A stretch of DNA of 64,000 nucleotides from Rugosimonospora sp040255525. Lineage in GTDB: Bacteria > Actinomycetota > Actinomycetes > Mycobacteriales > Micromonosporaceae. The notes under the pieces were generated by a model. It did no database searches, was not told the origin of the DNA, and saw only the letters and a list, made by a program, of their open reading frames with translations. A program made the position numbers and the translations under genes. The DNA lies in contig JBDZVD010000004.1 in NCBI GenBank assembly GCA_040255525.1, positions 69,592-133,591 on the forward strand, in the 5' to 3' direction. Shown here one piece after another: positions 50,005 through 58,284 of the stretch; within the stretch, counting starts at the first letter, position 1, and the number at the start of each line of letters is the position of its first letter.

Positions 50005-50469
50005 TCATTGGGGGTCGGGCGGGGCAGGGGTGGTAGCCGTCGGAGACGACGTGACTACCGAGGGCGACGGCGATGGCGACGCTGAGCCGTCGGGGGTGGG
50101 CTGCCCGGTCGGGCAGGCGGACCCCTGCCGGGGCGTCGTACTGGGCGTCGGGCTGGCGGTGCGCCCGACGGGTGCCGGGCGGCCGGTCGAGGACACCGGT
50201 ACGGCGGGGGTGTCCGGGCGCGCGGCCGGGCCGTACGGTTCTTCCGCTGCCGGCACCGTACCGGGCGGTGCGGCGGTGGGCGCGGCGGGCAGGGTGGGCG
50301 GCACCCCGCCGGGCGGCTGAGCGCTCGCTCCCAGCGCGTTCAGGCCGCCGGACACGGCCAGGTAGCTGCCGGCCAGGCCGCCGGCCAGGAGGAGCGCGAC
50401 CGCAGCGGCGGTGGAGGCGGGTCGGGGCGCCTCGTCCTGGTCGTCGTGGGCCGGCGGCCAGCGGGTCAT
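50005..50469 (-). CDS. Secreted/membrane-anchored Pro/Thr/Ser-rich protein
   Basis: A 154-residue protein with a charged start (TRWPPAHDDQDEAPRP), one transmembrane segment (AAAVALLLAGGLAGSYLAV, about 22-40) and a low-complexity Pro/Ser/Thr/Ala tail of about 110 residues, probably outside the cell. The tail contains a single Cys. ATG 50469 follows AAAGGGG by 9 nt. It is upstream of pknL on the same strand (112-bp gap). Function unknown; such tails are common in wall-spanning proteins. Confidence 0.7.
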   Translation of the reverse strand: MTRWPPAHDDQDEAPRPASTAAAVALLLAGGLAGSYLAVSGGLNALGASAQPPGGVPPTLPAAPTAAPPGTVPAAEEPYGPAARPDTPAVPVSSTGRPAPVGRTASPTPSTTPRQGSACPTGQPTPDGSASPSPSPSVVTSSPTATTPAPPDPQ

Positions 50470-50612
50470 GGGCGGTCCCCTTTCCCGGTACCGGTGATCG
50501 AGCGGGCCGGTCCGGGTGCTCCGGGTGACCGGCGAGCCGTCCGCGCGCCGGTCGCCGGTGGCAAGGCAGGACAGGCCGCCCGCCGGCGAGCCCGCCGTGG
50601 CAAGGTGGTGGG

Positions 50613-50978
50613 GTGACCGAATCCGCCTCCACGACCGGCCGGGCCGTCGAACCGGCAGAGTGGGTCGACCTGCCCGATCTCGCCGAACGGCTGGATATCC
50701 CGGTGACCCGGGTGCATCAGCTGATCCGCGATCGGCATCTGCTCGCGGTGCGCCGCGACGGCGTCCTGCGGGTGCCTGTCGAGCTGATCGCCACGCCGAC
50801 CGTCCGTAAGCACCTCCCGGGGGTCCTGACGCTGCTGCACGACGCTGGGTACAACGACGAAGAGGCGTTGCGGTGGCTGTACACCGCGGACGAAACACTC
50901 CCCGGCACGCCCGCGGAGGGGCTGTCCGGCAGCCGGGCCACCGAGGTCAAGCGCCGGGCTCAGGCGCTCGGCTTCTGA
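50613..50978 (+). CDS. Helix-turn-helix DNA-binding protein, Rv2175c-like
   Basis: A 121-residue protein with a winged helix-turn-helix near the start (WVDLPDLAERLDIPVTRVHQLIRDRHLLAVRRDG) and a C-terminal helical domain (LPGVLTLLHDAGYNDEEALRWL). Rv2175c, its likely counterpart, is a DNA-binding substrate of PknL, and a similar kinase-regulator link is expected here because the PASTA kinase gene lies nearby, divergently oriented. A Thr-rich N-terminal (TESASTT) resembles phosphoacceptor sites. GTG 50613. Confidence 0.87.
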   Translation: MTESASTTGRAVEPAEWVDLPDLAERLDIPVTRVHQLIRDRHLLAVRRDGVLRVPVELIATPTVRKHLPGVLTLLHDAGYNDEEALRWLYTADETLPGTPAEGLSGSRATEVKRRAQALGF

Positions 50979-50983
50979 CCCGG

Positions 50984-51082
50984 ATGAGTGCCCCGCCACT
51001 GCCCGCTCCCCGGCTGGTCCGGCTCGGCGCCTCTGGCGCCGCGCGGCGACCCGGACCGGTCGATGCGCCATGCGCCACCTGA
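50984..51082 (+). CDS. Possible 32-residue leader ORF overlapping crtYc
   Basis: ATG 50984 opens MSAPPLPAPRLVRLGASGAA, then RRPGPVDAPCAT and a TGA that lies 10 nt inside the crtYc start. The peptide RLGASGAARR followed by GPVD recalls SLGAAGGR and GPLDRD of the repeat leaders elsewhere. No clear ribosome site. Possibly a coupling leader, possibly chance. Confidence 0.35.
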   Translation: MSAPPLPAPRLVRLGASGAARRPGPVDAPCAT

Positions 51083-51444
51083 CGTACCTGGCCGTGCTCG
51101 CCGGCTGCCTGGCCGGCGCGCTGTGGCTGGAGCCGGTGCTGCGGGTACAGGTGCTGCGCCAGTGGCGCCGGTTGCTGCTGACCGTCCTACCGATCGTGGT
51201 GGTCTTCGGCGGCTGGGACATCGCCGCGATCGCCGCCCATCACTGGAGCTACGACCCCGCGCAGACCACCGGGGTCCGGCTGCCCGGCCGGCTGCCGCTG
51301 GAGGAACTGCTGTTCTTCATCGTGGTACCGGTCTGCTCGGTGCTCGGGTACGAGGCGGTGCGACTGACCCGGCAACGGCAACGCCAGCGGCGGGAGCGGC
51401 GGGACGAGCAGGCCGGGCGCCAGCCGGACCGGGTGGCCCGGTGA
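51070..51444 (+). CDS. crtYc: Lycopene cyclase subunit, CrtYc-type
   Basis: A 124-residue membrane protein with three hydrophobic helices and the conserved carboxylate motif PLEELLFFI (about residues 76-84). Heterodimeric lycopene cyclases of actinobacteria (CrtYc plus CrtYd, or CrtYe/Yf for C50 pathways) have this size. A Gln/Arg-rich tail is odd. ATG 51070 lacks a clear ribosome site, so translation may be coupled to the 32-residue ORF. Its stop overlaps crtYd (GTGA), the usual arrangement for the two halves. Confidence 0.85.
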   Translation: MRHLTYLAVLAGCLAGALWLEPVLRVQVLRQWRRLLLTVLPIVVVFGGWDIAAIAAHHWSYDPAQTTGVRLPGRLPLEELLFFIVVPVCSVLGYEAVRLTRQRQRQRRERRDEQAGRQPDRVAR

Positions 51445-51764
51445 CGTACACCGAGGCTGCGCTCGCCGGAGTCGCCGGGGCGCTGCTGGTGGACCTGGTC
51501 CTGCTGCGTACCCGGCTGGTCGGGTCGCGCACGTTCTGGCTGGCGTACCCGATCGTGCTGGCCGGTCAGCTGCTCGCCGACGGGGTGCTGACCGGGCGGC
51601 GCATCGTGCGGTACGACCCGGGCACGATCATCGGCTGGCGGCTGGCCTACGCTCCGGTGGAGGACCTGGCCTTCGGCTTCGCCCTGGTGCTCAGCACCCT
51701 GTCGCTGTGGGTGTGGCTCGGCCGGCGCGGCGGCGCCGGAGCACCACGACCAGGACCGCGATGA
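51441..51764 (+). CDS. crtYd: Lycopene cyclase subunit, CrtYd-type
   Basis: A 107-residue membrane protein with three helices and the carboxylate motif PVEDLAFGFAL (about residues 72-82), pairing with CrtYc to cyclise one or both ends of lycopene. GTG 51441 overlaps the crtYc stop by 4 bases. The 3' 74 bp overlap the end of the mannosyltransferase gene on the opposite strand. Which ring type is formed cannot be told from sequence alone. Confidence 0.83.
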   Translation: MTYTEAALAGVAGALLVDLVLLRTRLVGSRTFWLAYPIVLAGQLLADGVLTGRRIVRYDPGTIIGWRLAYAPVEDLAFGFALVLSTLSLWVWLGRRGGAGAPRPGPR

Positions 51765-53379
51765 TCAGGACGGTGTCCAGCAGCGCGCCGGGCAGCTTGG
51801 TCAACGCGGCCAGCCCGCTGCCGTCCGGCAGGACGAACAGCGCCAGCCCCGCCGCGGCCAGGCCGAGCCGGTACCGGGTCCGAGCGCCCGCCACCGAGTA
51901 GGCCAGCACGGCCAGCGGCGCCAGCAGGTACCAGGGGAACGCGACCGGAGCCAGCAGCACGGTGGCCACCATGGCCGCCCCGGCGGCGGTCACCACCGAC
52001 CCGGGCTGGGCCGCTCGGCGCCGGGCCCGCCACCACAACGCCACCAGGAGCGCCGCGAGGACCAGTGCTCCGGCCACCCGGGCGGCGGCCAGCGCGGGCG
52101 CGGCCAGCTCCGCCCGGCCCAGGCCCCGGGCCAGGTAGCCGGCGGCCATGCCCAGGCCGGTGGGCAGCGAGGTCCACTGGATCAGACCGGTGGTGCCCCG
52201 CAGCGCGTGCAGCCAGCCCACCCCGTACCCGCTCGGTACGGCGAAGGCCGCGTAGCCACCGGCGAGCCCCAGGCAGGTCGCCACGGCGGACCGGGTGATC
52301 TCCCGCCAGCGCCGGTCGCCGGCCGCGAGCAGCACCAGGAACGGCAGTGCGACCAGCGCTGTCGCCTTGACCCCGACGGCCAGCCCGAGCAGTCCGCCGG
52401 CAGTGACCGCACGCCAGAGCGCGCCCCGCGCGGTCGGTGCCCGCCGCGCCGCACCCGCCGGGCCCGGCCGGGCGGCCACCGCGAACCCGGCCATCACGAA
52501 CCCGGCCAGCAGGGCGTCGTTGTGCACCCCGGACACCGCGTGCACCAGCGCCAGCGGGCTCAGCACGGCCAGCCACGCCGCCCCGCGCGGGTCCACACCC
52601 AGCGTGCGGGCAAGCCGGTGACCGGCCCAGGCGGCCAGCGCCAGGCCGGCGAGCGCGACCACCCGCAGCAGCGCGATCGCCGCCGCCAGGTGGCCGCCCG
52701 AGCCGGCCGCCGCCCCGCCGGACAGCAGCAGCCACAGCGGCCCGTACGGGGCGGGTGTGTGCCACCACAGCGGCGGTACCGCGGGCAGCCACGGGCAGGG
52801 CAGCGCGGCGATCCCGCCGGTGTACGGGTTCAGCCCGTGGCTGACCAGCGTGCCCTGGCACGCATAGGCGTACCCGTCCCGGCTGGCCAGCGGGGCGCTG
52901 GCGGCCAGCGTCGCCACCCAGGACAGGCCGATGAGCAGCAGGCGGCGGGGTGGCACGCGGTCCAGCCGGCGGCCGAGCCCGAGCCAGGCCGCACCGAGCA
53001 GGATCGTGCCGGCCAGCCACACGGCCACCGCGGGTGCGCCGCGCGGATGGTCGCCCCGCGCCAGGTAGCTGGCCGCGGTCAACTGGGCGGCGCCGATCAG
53101 CCCCAGGGCACCGAGGCCCGCCGTACCGGTGACGGCGTCCTTCGTCCACCCGGCGGCTTGCCTCCACGCCCCGGGCCGCGCAGACTGCGCCCAGGTACGG
53201 GACACCGGGGGCTGGGGGGCCGGAACCGGTTGATCGGAGGGGGGTGTCCTGGGCGTGCTGGCGTGGGGTCGGTCAATGTCCGGAGGGCCCGGGTCGCTGG
53301 TCGGCGAGGGGGCGGTACCGGTCGGTGCGCCGGCGCCCCCGGGCAGCTTCCGGGCCTGGTGCGGGGGCGGGTCAACCAC
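51691..53379 (-). CDS. GT-C polyprenol-phosphate-mannose-dependent mannosyltransferase (MptA-like)
   Basis: A 562-residue integral membrane protein with about 12 helices. After a disordered Pro-rich N-terminus the GT-C acidic site appears in SRDGYAYACQGTLV, with SHGLNPYTGG and later VPSGYGVGWL. Layout and position correspond to M. tuberculosis MptA (Rv2174), the alpha-1,6-mannosyltransferase of lipomannan, and the PimB gene elsewhere in the window fits a lipomannan pathway. GTG 53379 follows GGAGGGGAG by 6 nt; frames further upstream are not family-like. Its 3' end overlaps crtYd (convergent). Confidence 0.85.
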   Translation of the reverse strand: MVDPPPHQARKLPGGAGAPTGTAPSPTSDPGPPDIDRPHASTPRTPPSDQPVPAPQPPVSRTWAQSARPGAWRQAAGWTKDAVTGTAGLGALGLIGAAQLTAASYLARGDHPRGAPAVAVWLAGTILLGAAWLGLGRRLDRVPPRRLLLIGLSWVATLAASAPLASRDGYAYACQGTLVSHGLNPYTGGIAALPCPWLPAVPPLWWHTPAPYGPLWLLLSGGAAAGSGGHLAAAIALLRVVALAGLALAAWAGHRLARTLGVDPRGAAWLAVLSPLALVHAVSGVHNDALLAGFVMAGFAVAARPGPAGAARRAPTARGALWRAVTAGGLLGLAVGVKATALVALPFLVLLAAGDRRWREITRSAVATCLGLAGGYAAFAVPSGYGVGWLHALRGTTGLIQWTSLPTGLGMAAGYLARGLGRAELAAPALAAARVAGALVLAALLVALWWRARRRAAQPGSVVTAAGAAMVATVLLAPVAFPWYLLAPLAVLAYSVAGARTRYRLGLAAAGLALFVLPDGSGLAALTKLPGALLDTVLIIAVLVVVLRRRRAGRATPTATGC

Positions 53380-53463
53380 AGATGACTCCCCTCCAGCGAC
53401 TGTCACCGCAACGCTACCAATGCCGGGCGTACCGGACCGTGGACCGGCCGGGGCGGCGGCCGC

Positions 53464-53952
53464 GTGGGTGCGGAGTTGACCGGCCGGCTCGGCGCCGTCG
53501 TCCGGGCCGCCCAACCGCCCGGGGTGTACCTGTGGCGGTCCCGGGCGCACCACGGCGCGGTACGGCGGGAGCTGAGCGCGCTCGGCTGGGCGGCGTACCC
53601 GCTCAACGGCCGCCGGATCACCGACGCGAACCGGTCGCATGAGGAGTGTGCCCGGATCCTCGCTTTTCCGGCCTGGTTCGGGCACAACTGGGACACTCTG
53701 GCCGACTGCCTGTCCGACCTGTCCTGGTTGCGGGCCCGGGGGCACGTGCTCATCTGGGACCGGTACGGCGTGCTCGCCCGCGCCGACGCCCGCGCGTGGG
53801 GGCGGGCGTACGAGGTGTTCCAGGCGGCCATCGCGAGCCGCGCCGGCACCAACATGGCCCCGCTGTATGTCCTGCTGCGCGGGCTCGGCCCGGTGAGCTC
53901 CCCGGTCTCCGGGGCGCCGATCCCGCTGCTCGACGCGGCCCGGGTCGGCTAG
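53464..53952 (+). CDS. Barstar-family RNase inhibitor
   Basis: A 162-residue protein with the barstar core (AAYPLNGRRITDANRSHEEC, FPAWFGHNWDTLADCLSDLSWL), including the Asn-Trp-Asp loop typical of barnase inhibitors. The last 25 residues are Pro-rich. No barnase-type toxin gene is visible nearby, so it is an orphan immunity protein. GTG 53464 lies 84 bp from the divergent mannosyltransferase start. Confidence 0.88.
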   Translation: MGAELTGRLGAVVRAAQPPGVYLWRSRAHHGAVRRELSALGWAAYPLNGRRITDANRSHEECARILAFPAWFGHNWDTLADCLSDLSWLRARGHVLIWDRYGVLARADARAWGRAYEVFQAAIASRAGTNMAPLYVLLRGLGPVSSPVSGAPIPLLDAARVG

Positions 53953-53983
53953 CGGTCAGCCCGGCCGCCGGGGTCGGTACTGG

Positions 53984-55054
53984 TCAGTCCAGCCGCCGGG
54001 TGGCGGCCTCGGCCAGCTCGTGCAGCATCTTGAGCGCCTCTCCCTCCAGGCACACGCCGTGGAGCGCGGCCAGCGCCTCGTCGGTCAGTTCGTCGATGCG
54101 CCGCTCGGTGCGCGCCAGCGCGCCGGTCTGTTCGATGATCTGCCGCAGCCGGGTCACCCCGGCCTCGTTCAGGTCCGGGTCGCCCAGGCCGGCCCGCAGC
54201 GCCTGCCGCCCGGCCGGGCCGGCGGTCTCGATCGCGACCGCCACCAGGTAGGTCCGCTTGCCCTCGCGCAGGTCGTCGCCGGCCGGCTTCCCGGTGCGGG
54301 CCGGGTCGCCGTACACCCCCAGGATGTCGTCGCGCAGCTGGAACGCCTCGCCCAGCGGCAGGCCGTACCGGGAGAAGGCCGCCCGTACCGGCGGTGGCGC
54401 GTCCGCCAGCGCCGCGCCGAACAGCAGCGGCCGCTCGACCGTGTACTTGGCCGACTTGTACCGGGCGATCATGCCGGCCCGCTCGACCGAGGTGTCGCCG
54501 GTCACCTGGGCGAGGATGTCGAGGTACTGCCCGGCGGACAGTTCGGTGCGCATCTCGTCGAAGTCCGGCCGGGCCCTGGCCAGGGCGGCCGGGTCCAGCC
54601 CGCTGCCGTGCAGCAGCTCGTCCGACCACGCCAGGCAGACGTCGCCGAGCAGGATGGCGGCGGCCCGCCCGTACCCCTGCGGGTCACCGGCTAAGCGCTG
54701 GCGCAGGTGCGCGTCGCTGAACCGGCGGTGCATCGAGGGCCGGCCCCGGCGGGTGTCGGAGCCGTCCATGACGTCGTCGTGGATCAGGGCGCTGGCCTGC
54801 ACGAACTCCAGGGAGGCCAGGGCCGCGACCACTTCGTCCCGATCCTCGCCGCCGGCGCTTCGGTACCCCCAGTACCCGAACGCGGGGCGCAGCCGCTTGC
54901 CGCCGCCCTGCACGAAGTCCTCGATCGCCTCCACCACCGGGCCGAGCGCCGGGTCGATGCCGATCAGCCGGGCGCGCTGCCGGGACAGAAAGGAGCTCAG
55001 CGCCGTTTCCACGCGGAAACGGAGATCAGCGCGGTCGGCCGGAGCGACGTTCAC
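53984..55054 (-). CDS. idsA: Polyprenyl diphosphate synthase (geranylgeranyl/IdsA type)
   Basis: A 356-residue trans-prenyltransferase with the first Asp-rich motif in LIHDDVMDGSDTRRGRP and the second in FQLRDDILGVYGD. Residues before the first motif (LEFVQASA) are small, allowing a product of about C20, the carotenoid precursor. In M. tuberculosis idsA2 (Rv2173) holds this place. It therefore probably feeds the carotenoid genes as well as other isoprenoids. GTG 55054 starts the family alignment. Convergent with barstar. Confidence 0.93.
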   Translation of the reverse strand: MNVAPADRADLRFRVETALSSFLSRQRARLIGIDPALGPVVEAIEDFVQGGGKRLRPAFGYWGYRSAGGEDRDEVVAALASLEFVQASALIHDDVMDGSDTRRGRPSMHRRFSDAHLRQRLAGDPQGYGRAAAILLGDVCLAWSDELLHGSGLDPAALARARPDFDEMRTELSAGQYLDILAQVTGDTSVERAGMIARYKSAKYTVERPLLFGAALADAPPPVRAAFSRYGLPLGEAFQLRDDILGVYGDPARTGKPAGDDLREGKRTYLVAVAIETAGPAGRQALRAGLGDPDLNEAGVTRLRQIIEQTGALARTERRIDELTDEALAALHGVCLEGEALKMLHELAEAATRRLD

Positions 55055-55181
55055 CCACCGACGGTAGCCGGTCGCCACACCGGATCGAGTACGGCCTGTC
55101 CAGCGTGTGATGGACGTCGGCCAGGGGGTCCGGGGCGGCCAGGGGATGAGATGACCGGCGAGCCGGACGGGTTGCCCCGCT

Positions 55182-55187
55182 AGAGTC
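55182..55187 (+). promoter_or_regulatory. Leaderless -10 box of metF
   Basis: TAGAGT ends 5 nt before the GTG at 55193. The AGGGA between them is too short a leader for ribosome binding. Confidence 0.6.
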
Positions 55188-55192
55188 AGGGA

Positions 55193-56110
55193 GTGGCACT
55201 TGGTCTCCCGTCCGTGATGCCCGGCGGGCCCGCGTCCGTCGGTGAACTGATCGGTGGGCATGAACCGACGTTCTCGTTCGAGTTCTTCCCGCCCCGCGAC
55301 GACCAGCAGGAACGCCAACTCTGGCAGGCGATCCGCGAACTGGAGCCGCTGCGCCCGTCGTTCGTCTCGATCACCTACGGCGCCGGCGGTTCCACCAGGG
55401 ACAACACGGTCGCGGCCACGGAGCGGGTGGCCAACGACACCACGCTGCTGCCGATGGCGCACCTGACCGCCGTCAACCACTCGGTCGCCGAGCTGCGCAA
55501 CATGATCGGCCGGTTCGCCGGAGCAGGCATCCGCAACGTGCTCGCGGTCCGTGGCGACCCGCCGGGCAACCCGCAGGGCGAGTGGGTGCGCCACCCGGAC
55601 GGGGTGCTGTACGCCGAGGATCTTGTCCGGCTGGTCAAGGAGTCCGGCGACTTCTGCGTCGGGGTCGCCGCGTTCCCGTACAAGCACCCGCGCTCGCCGA
55701 GCGTGGAGTCGGATACGGAGTATTTCGTCCGCAAATGCCGGGCCGGCGCGGACTTCGCGATCACGCAGATGTTCTTCGACGGCGACGACTACCTCCGGCT
55801 GCGCGACCGGGTCGCCGCGGCCGGCGGGCAGACGCCGATCCTGGCCGGCATCATGCCGGTGACCAGCATGCGCACCATCGAGCGGGCCGCCGTGCTGTCC
55901 GGGGCGCCGTTCCCCCCGGCGCTGGCGGCGCAGTTCGAGCGGATCAGCGACGACCCGGCGGCCGTCCGCCGGCTGGGCATCGAGCAGGCCAGCCTGCTGT
56001 GCGAGCGGCTGCTCGCCGAGGGCGTGCCGGGCATCCACTTCATCACGCTCAACCGGTCGACCGCGACCCGTGAGGTCTGGCAGAACCTGCCCATGGGAGT
56101 GCGTATCTGA
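55193..56110 (+). CDS. metF: Methylenetetrahydrofolate reductase
   Basis: Reduces 5,10-methylene-THF to 5-methyl-THF for methionine synthesis. The 305-residue FAD-binding TIM barrel shows SFEFFPPRDD (Glu), SITYGAGGSTRDNT, AVRGDPPG, CVGVAAFPYKHPRS, DFAITQMFFDGDDY and GIMPVTSMR. GTG 55193 follows a leaderless-type promoter. It is followed after 2 bp by the CDP-alcohol transferase, so the two are co-transcribed. Divergent from idsA. Confidence 0.95.
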   Translation: MALGLPSVMPGGPASVGELIGGHEPTFSFEFFPPRDDQQERQLWQAIRELEPLRPSFVSITYGAGGSTRDNTVAATERVANDTTLLPMAHLTAVNHSVAELRNMIGRFAGAGIRNVLAVRGDPPGNPQGEWVRHPDGVLYAEDLVRLVKESGDFCVGVAAFPYKHPRSPSVESDTEYFVRKCRAGADFAITQMFFDGDDYLRLRDRVAAAGGQTPILAGIMPVTSMRTIERAAVLSGAPFPPALAAQFERISDDPAAVRRLGIEQASLLCERLLAEGVPGIHFITLNRSTATREVWQNLPMGVRI

Positions 56111-56112
56111 GC

Positions 56113-56808
56113 GTGGATGGACTGCGCACCTGGGACCAGTACGCCACCCGGTGGGCGGGCCTGCACGGCGGTGTGGACCCGCGGACCAGTTCGGCGTCCG
56201 TGGCGGGCTGGCTGCGGATGTCGTACCGGGTCGGCCGGCTGCTGGCCCGGATCAAGGTGCGGCCGTCCCTGCTGACCACGCTCGGGCTGGTGTGCAACGC
56301 GCTGGTCCTGTACGTGACGGCGCAGCACAGCTTCTGGCCGATCGTGGCCGCCGCGCTGGTCGTGCTGTCCGGCGTGATGGACAGCCTGGACGGTGCGGTC
56401 GCGGTGATCACCAACCGGGTCACCCGGCTCGGTTACGTGTACGACTCGGTGGCCGACCGGCTCGGGGAGGCCGCCTGGGTCGGCGCTCTCTGGCTGATCG
56501 GGGCGCCCGGCTGGCTGGCCGTACTGGTCGGCGGGCTGGCCTGGCTGCACGAGTACGTCCGGGCCCGGGCCACCGCCGCCGGCATGGCGGAGATCGGCGC
56601 CGTGACGCTGGGCGAACGGCCGTCCCGGCTCGTCCTGATCGTGATCGGGCTGGTGCTCTCCGGCGTGTCCGGACTGGTCGCGATCGACCTGCCGGCCGGT
56701 ACGGCGACCATCGTGGCCGCGATCTTCGTGCTTCTCGGCGTGGTCGGCCTGATCCAGTTGGTGGCCACGATCCAGACCGCGCTGACCTCCCCGCGGCGCC
56801 GCCGCTGA
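56113..56808 (+). CDS. CDP-alcohol phosphatidyltransferase family membrane protein
   Basis: A 231-residue protein with about five helices. The catalytic motif reads MDSLDGAVAV then TRLGYVYDSVADRLGE, giving D-x2-DG-x2-A-V-x8-G-x3-D-x3-D. All four Asp are kept but the usual AR is AV. It is probably an active or near-active phospholipid synthase; the alcohol acceptor is unknown. GTG 56113 starts 2 bp after the metF stop. Confidence 0.87.
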   Translation: MDGLRTWDQYATRWAGLHGGVDPRTSSASVAGWLRMSYRVGRLLARIKVRPSLLTTLGLVCNALVLYVTAQHSFWPIVAAALVVLSGVMDSLDGAVAVITNRVTRLGYVYDSVADRLGEAAWVGALWLIGAPGWLAVLVGGLAWLHEYVRARATAAGMAEIGAVTLGERPSRLVLIVIGLVLSGVSGLVAIDLPAGTATIVAAIFVLLGVVGLIQLVATIQTALTSPRRRR

Positions 56809-56859
56809 GGCGGGTCCCGGCCCGCCGTCCGGTCCGCCAGCCGAAAGCGCCGGTGCCGC

Positions 56860-58284
56860 TCAGCGCGCCGGCCCGACCCGCCGGGCCACGTTGCCGGCGG
56901 ACAGCGTGACCAGCGGCAGGCCGCCGCCCGGATGGGTGGAGCCGCCGACCAGGTACAGGCCGGCCAGCGGGCCGCGGTTCGCCGGGCGCAACAGGCGGTG
57001 GGCGGCGGTGCCGTAGATCGAGCCGCCCGGGGTGAGCGTGCCGGCCTCCAGATCGGCCGGGGTACGGATCTTCCGGAACACGATCCGGTCCCGCACGTCC
57101 ACGCCCCGCTCGGCGAGTACGGCCAGGATCCGGTCGGCGTACCCGTCGGCCACGCCGGCCGCCCGCCAGTCCACCGGCCCCTGGGGCGCCGCGTTGACCA
57201 GGACGAACCAGGACTCGTGGCCGTCCGGCCGCACCGCCGGATCGTCGGCCACCGTGACCAGCACGGTCGGGTCCTCGGCCAGCCGGCCACCGAACACCGC
57301 GTCGAACTCGGCGTCCTGGTCGGCCGGGAAGAACACGGTGTGGTGCGCCAGGCCGGGGGTGCGGCCGCGCACCCCGAGCAGCAGCACGAACCCGGCCAGG
57401 CTCGGCTCCCCCAACCGGGACAGCCGGCGCGGGTCGGGCAGCAGGTCGCGGTAGACCGTCCGGACGTCCACGCCAGCGATCACCACGTCGGCCGGCACGC
57501 TGCGGCCGCCGGCCAGGGTGACGCCGGCGACCCTGGCTCCGGCTTGCTCGATGCGGGTCACCGTCCGTCCGGTGTGCACGTCCACGCCCAGCTCCAGGCA
57601 CCGGGTCGCCAGCGCGTCGGCGAGGCCGCCCAGGCCGCCGCGCAGGTACCAGCCGCCGAAGGCGAGCTCCGCGTACGGGATGGCGACCAGCGCGGCGGGC
57701 GCCCGCCGGGGGTCCGCGCCGGCATAGCTGGCGTACCGGTCCAGCATCATCCGCAGCCTCGGGTCGGTCAGGTAGCCGCGGCCCAGCCCGCGCAGGGTGC
57801 GGCCGGGCGCGACGGCGGCCAGGTGGCGGACGCGCCAGGCCAGCCGGTACAGGGCCAGCGGGGAGTCCACGGTGGACGTGAGCACGTGCCGCCACGAGGT
57901 GTCCCACACCCGCGCGGCCCGGCGCCACAGCCGCTGCCAGTCCCGTGCCGCGCCCGGGGACAGGGCGGTACGCAGGCGGTCGGCGAACTCGTCCGGGTCG
58001 GCGCAGGAGTCCAGTCGGGTACCGTCCGGGAACACGTGCCGGACGATCGGATCCAGCGGCTGCGGGTCCAGGTCGACGTCGGTGAACAGCTGGGGGAGGG
58101 TCAGCAGCCCCGGCCCGGTGTCGAACCGGAACAGCCCCTCCGCTGTCCGGCGCGAGTACCGGCCGAGCATGCCGCCGACAGTGCCGGCCTGCTCGAAGAC
58201 GGTGACCCGGTGCCCGGCCCGGGCCAGCCGCACCGCGGCGGTCAGCCCACCCACCCCGGCGCCGATGACCACGACCCGACTCAA
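56860..58284 (-). CDS. crtD: CrtI-family carotenoid desaturase, CrtD-like
   Basis: A 474-residue FAD-dependent carotenoid oxidoreductase: N-terminal dinucleotide fold VVVIGAGVGGLTAAVRLA, FDTGPGLLTLP, GGWYLRGGLGGLADALA and the C-terminal FAD motif YLVGGSTHPGGGLPLV. Being directly behind cruF and cruG, it is more likely the 3',4'-desaturase CrtD acting on a hydrated end than phytoene desaturase CrtI. TTG 58284 overlaps the cruG stop (TTGA). Last gene of the six-gene unit. CrtI and CrtD cannot be separated safely by eye. Confidence 0.85.
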   Translation of the reverse strand: MSRVVVIGAGVGGLTAAVRLARAGHRVTVFEQAGTVGGMLGRYSRRTAEGLFRFDTGPGLLTLPQLFTDVDLDPQPLDPIVRHVFPDGTRLDSCADPDEFADRLRTALSPGAARDWQRLWRRAARVWDTSWRHVLTSTVDSPLALYRLAWRVRHLAAVAPGRTLRGLGRGYLTDPRLRMMLDRYASYAGADPRRAPAALVAIPYAELAFGGWYLRGGLGGLADALATRCLELGVDVHTGRTVTRIEQAGARVAGVTLAGGRSVPADVVIAGVDVRTVYRDLLPDPRRLSRLGEPSLAGFVLLLGVRGRTPGLAHHTVFFPADQDAEFDAVFGGRLAEDPTVLVTVADDPAVRPDGHESWFVLVNAAPQGPVDWRAAGVADGYADRILAVLAERGVDVRDRIVFRKIRTPADLEAGTLTPGGSIYGTAAHRLLRPANRGPLAGLYLVGGSTHPGGGLPLVTLSAGNVARRVGPAR

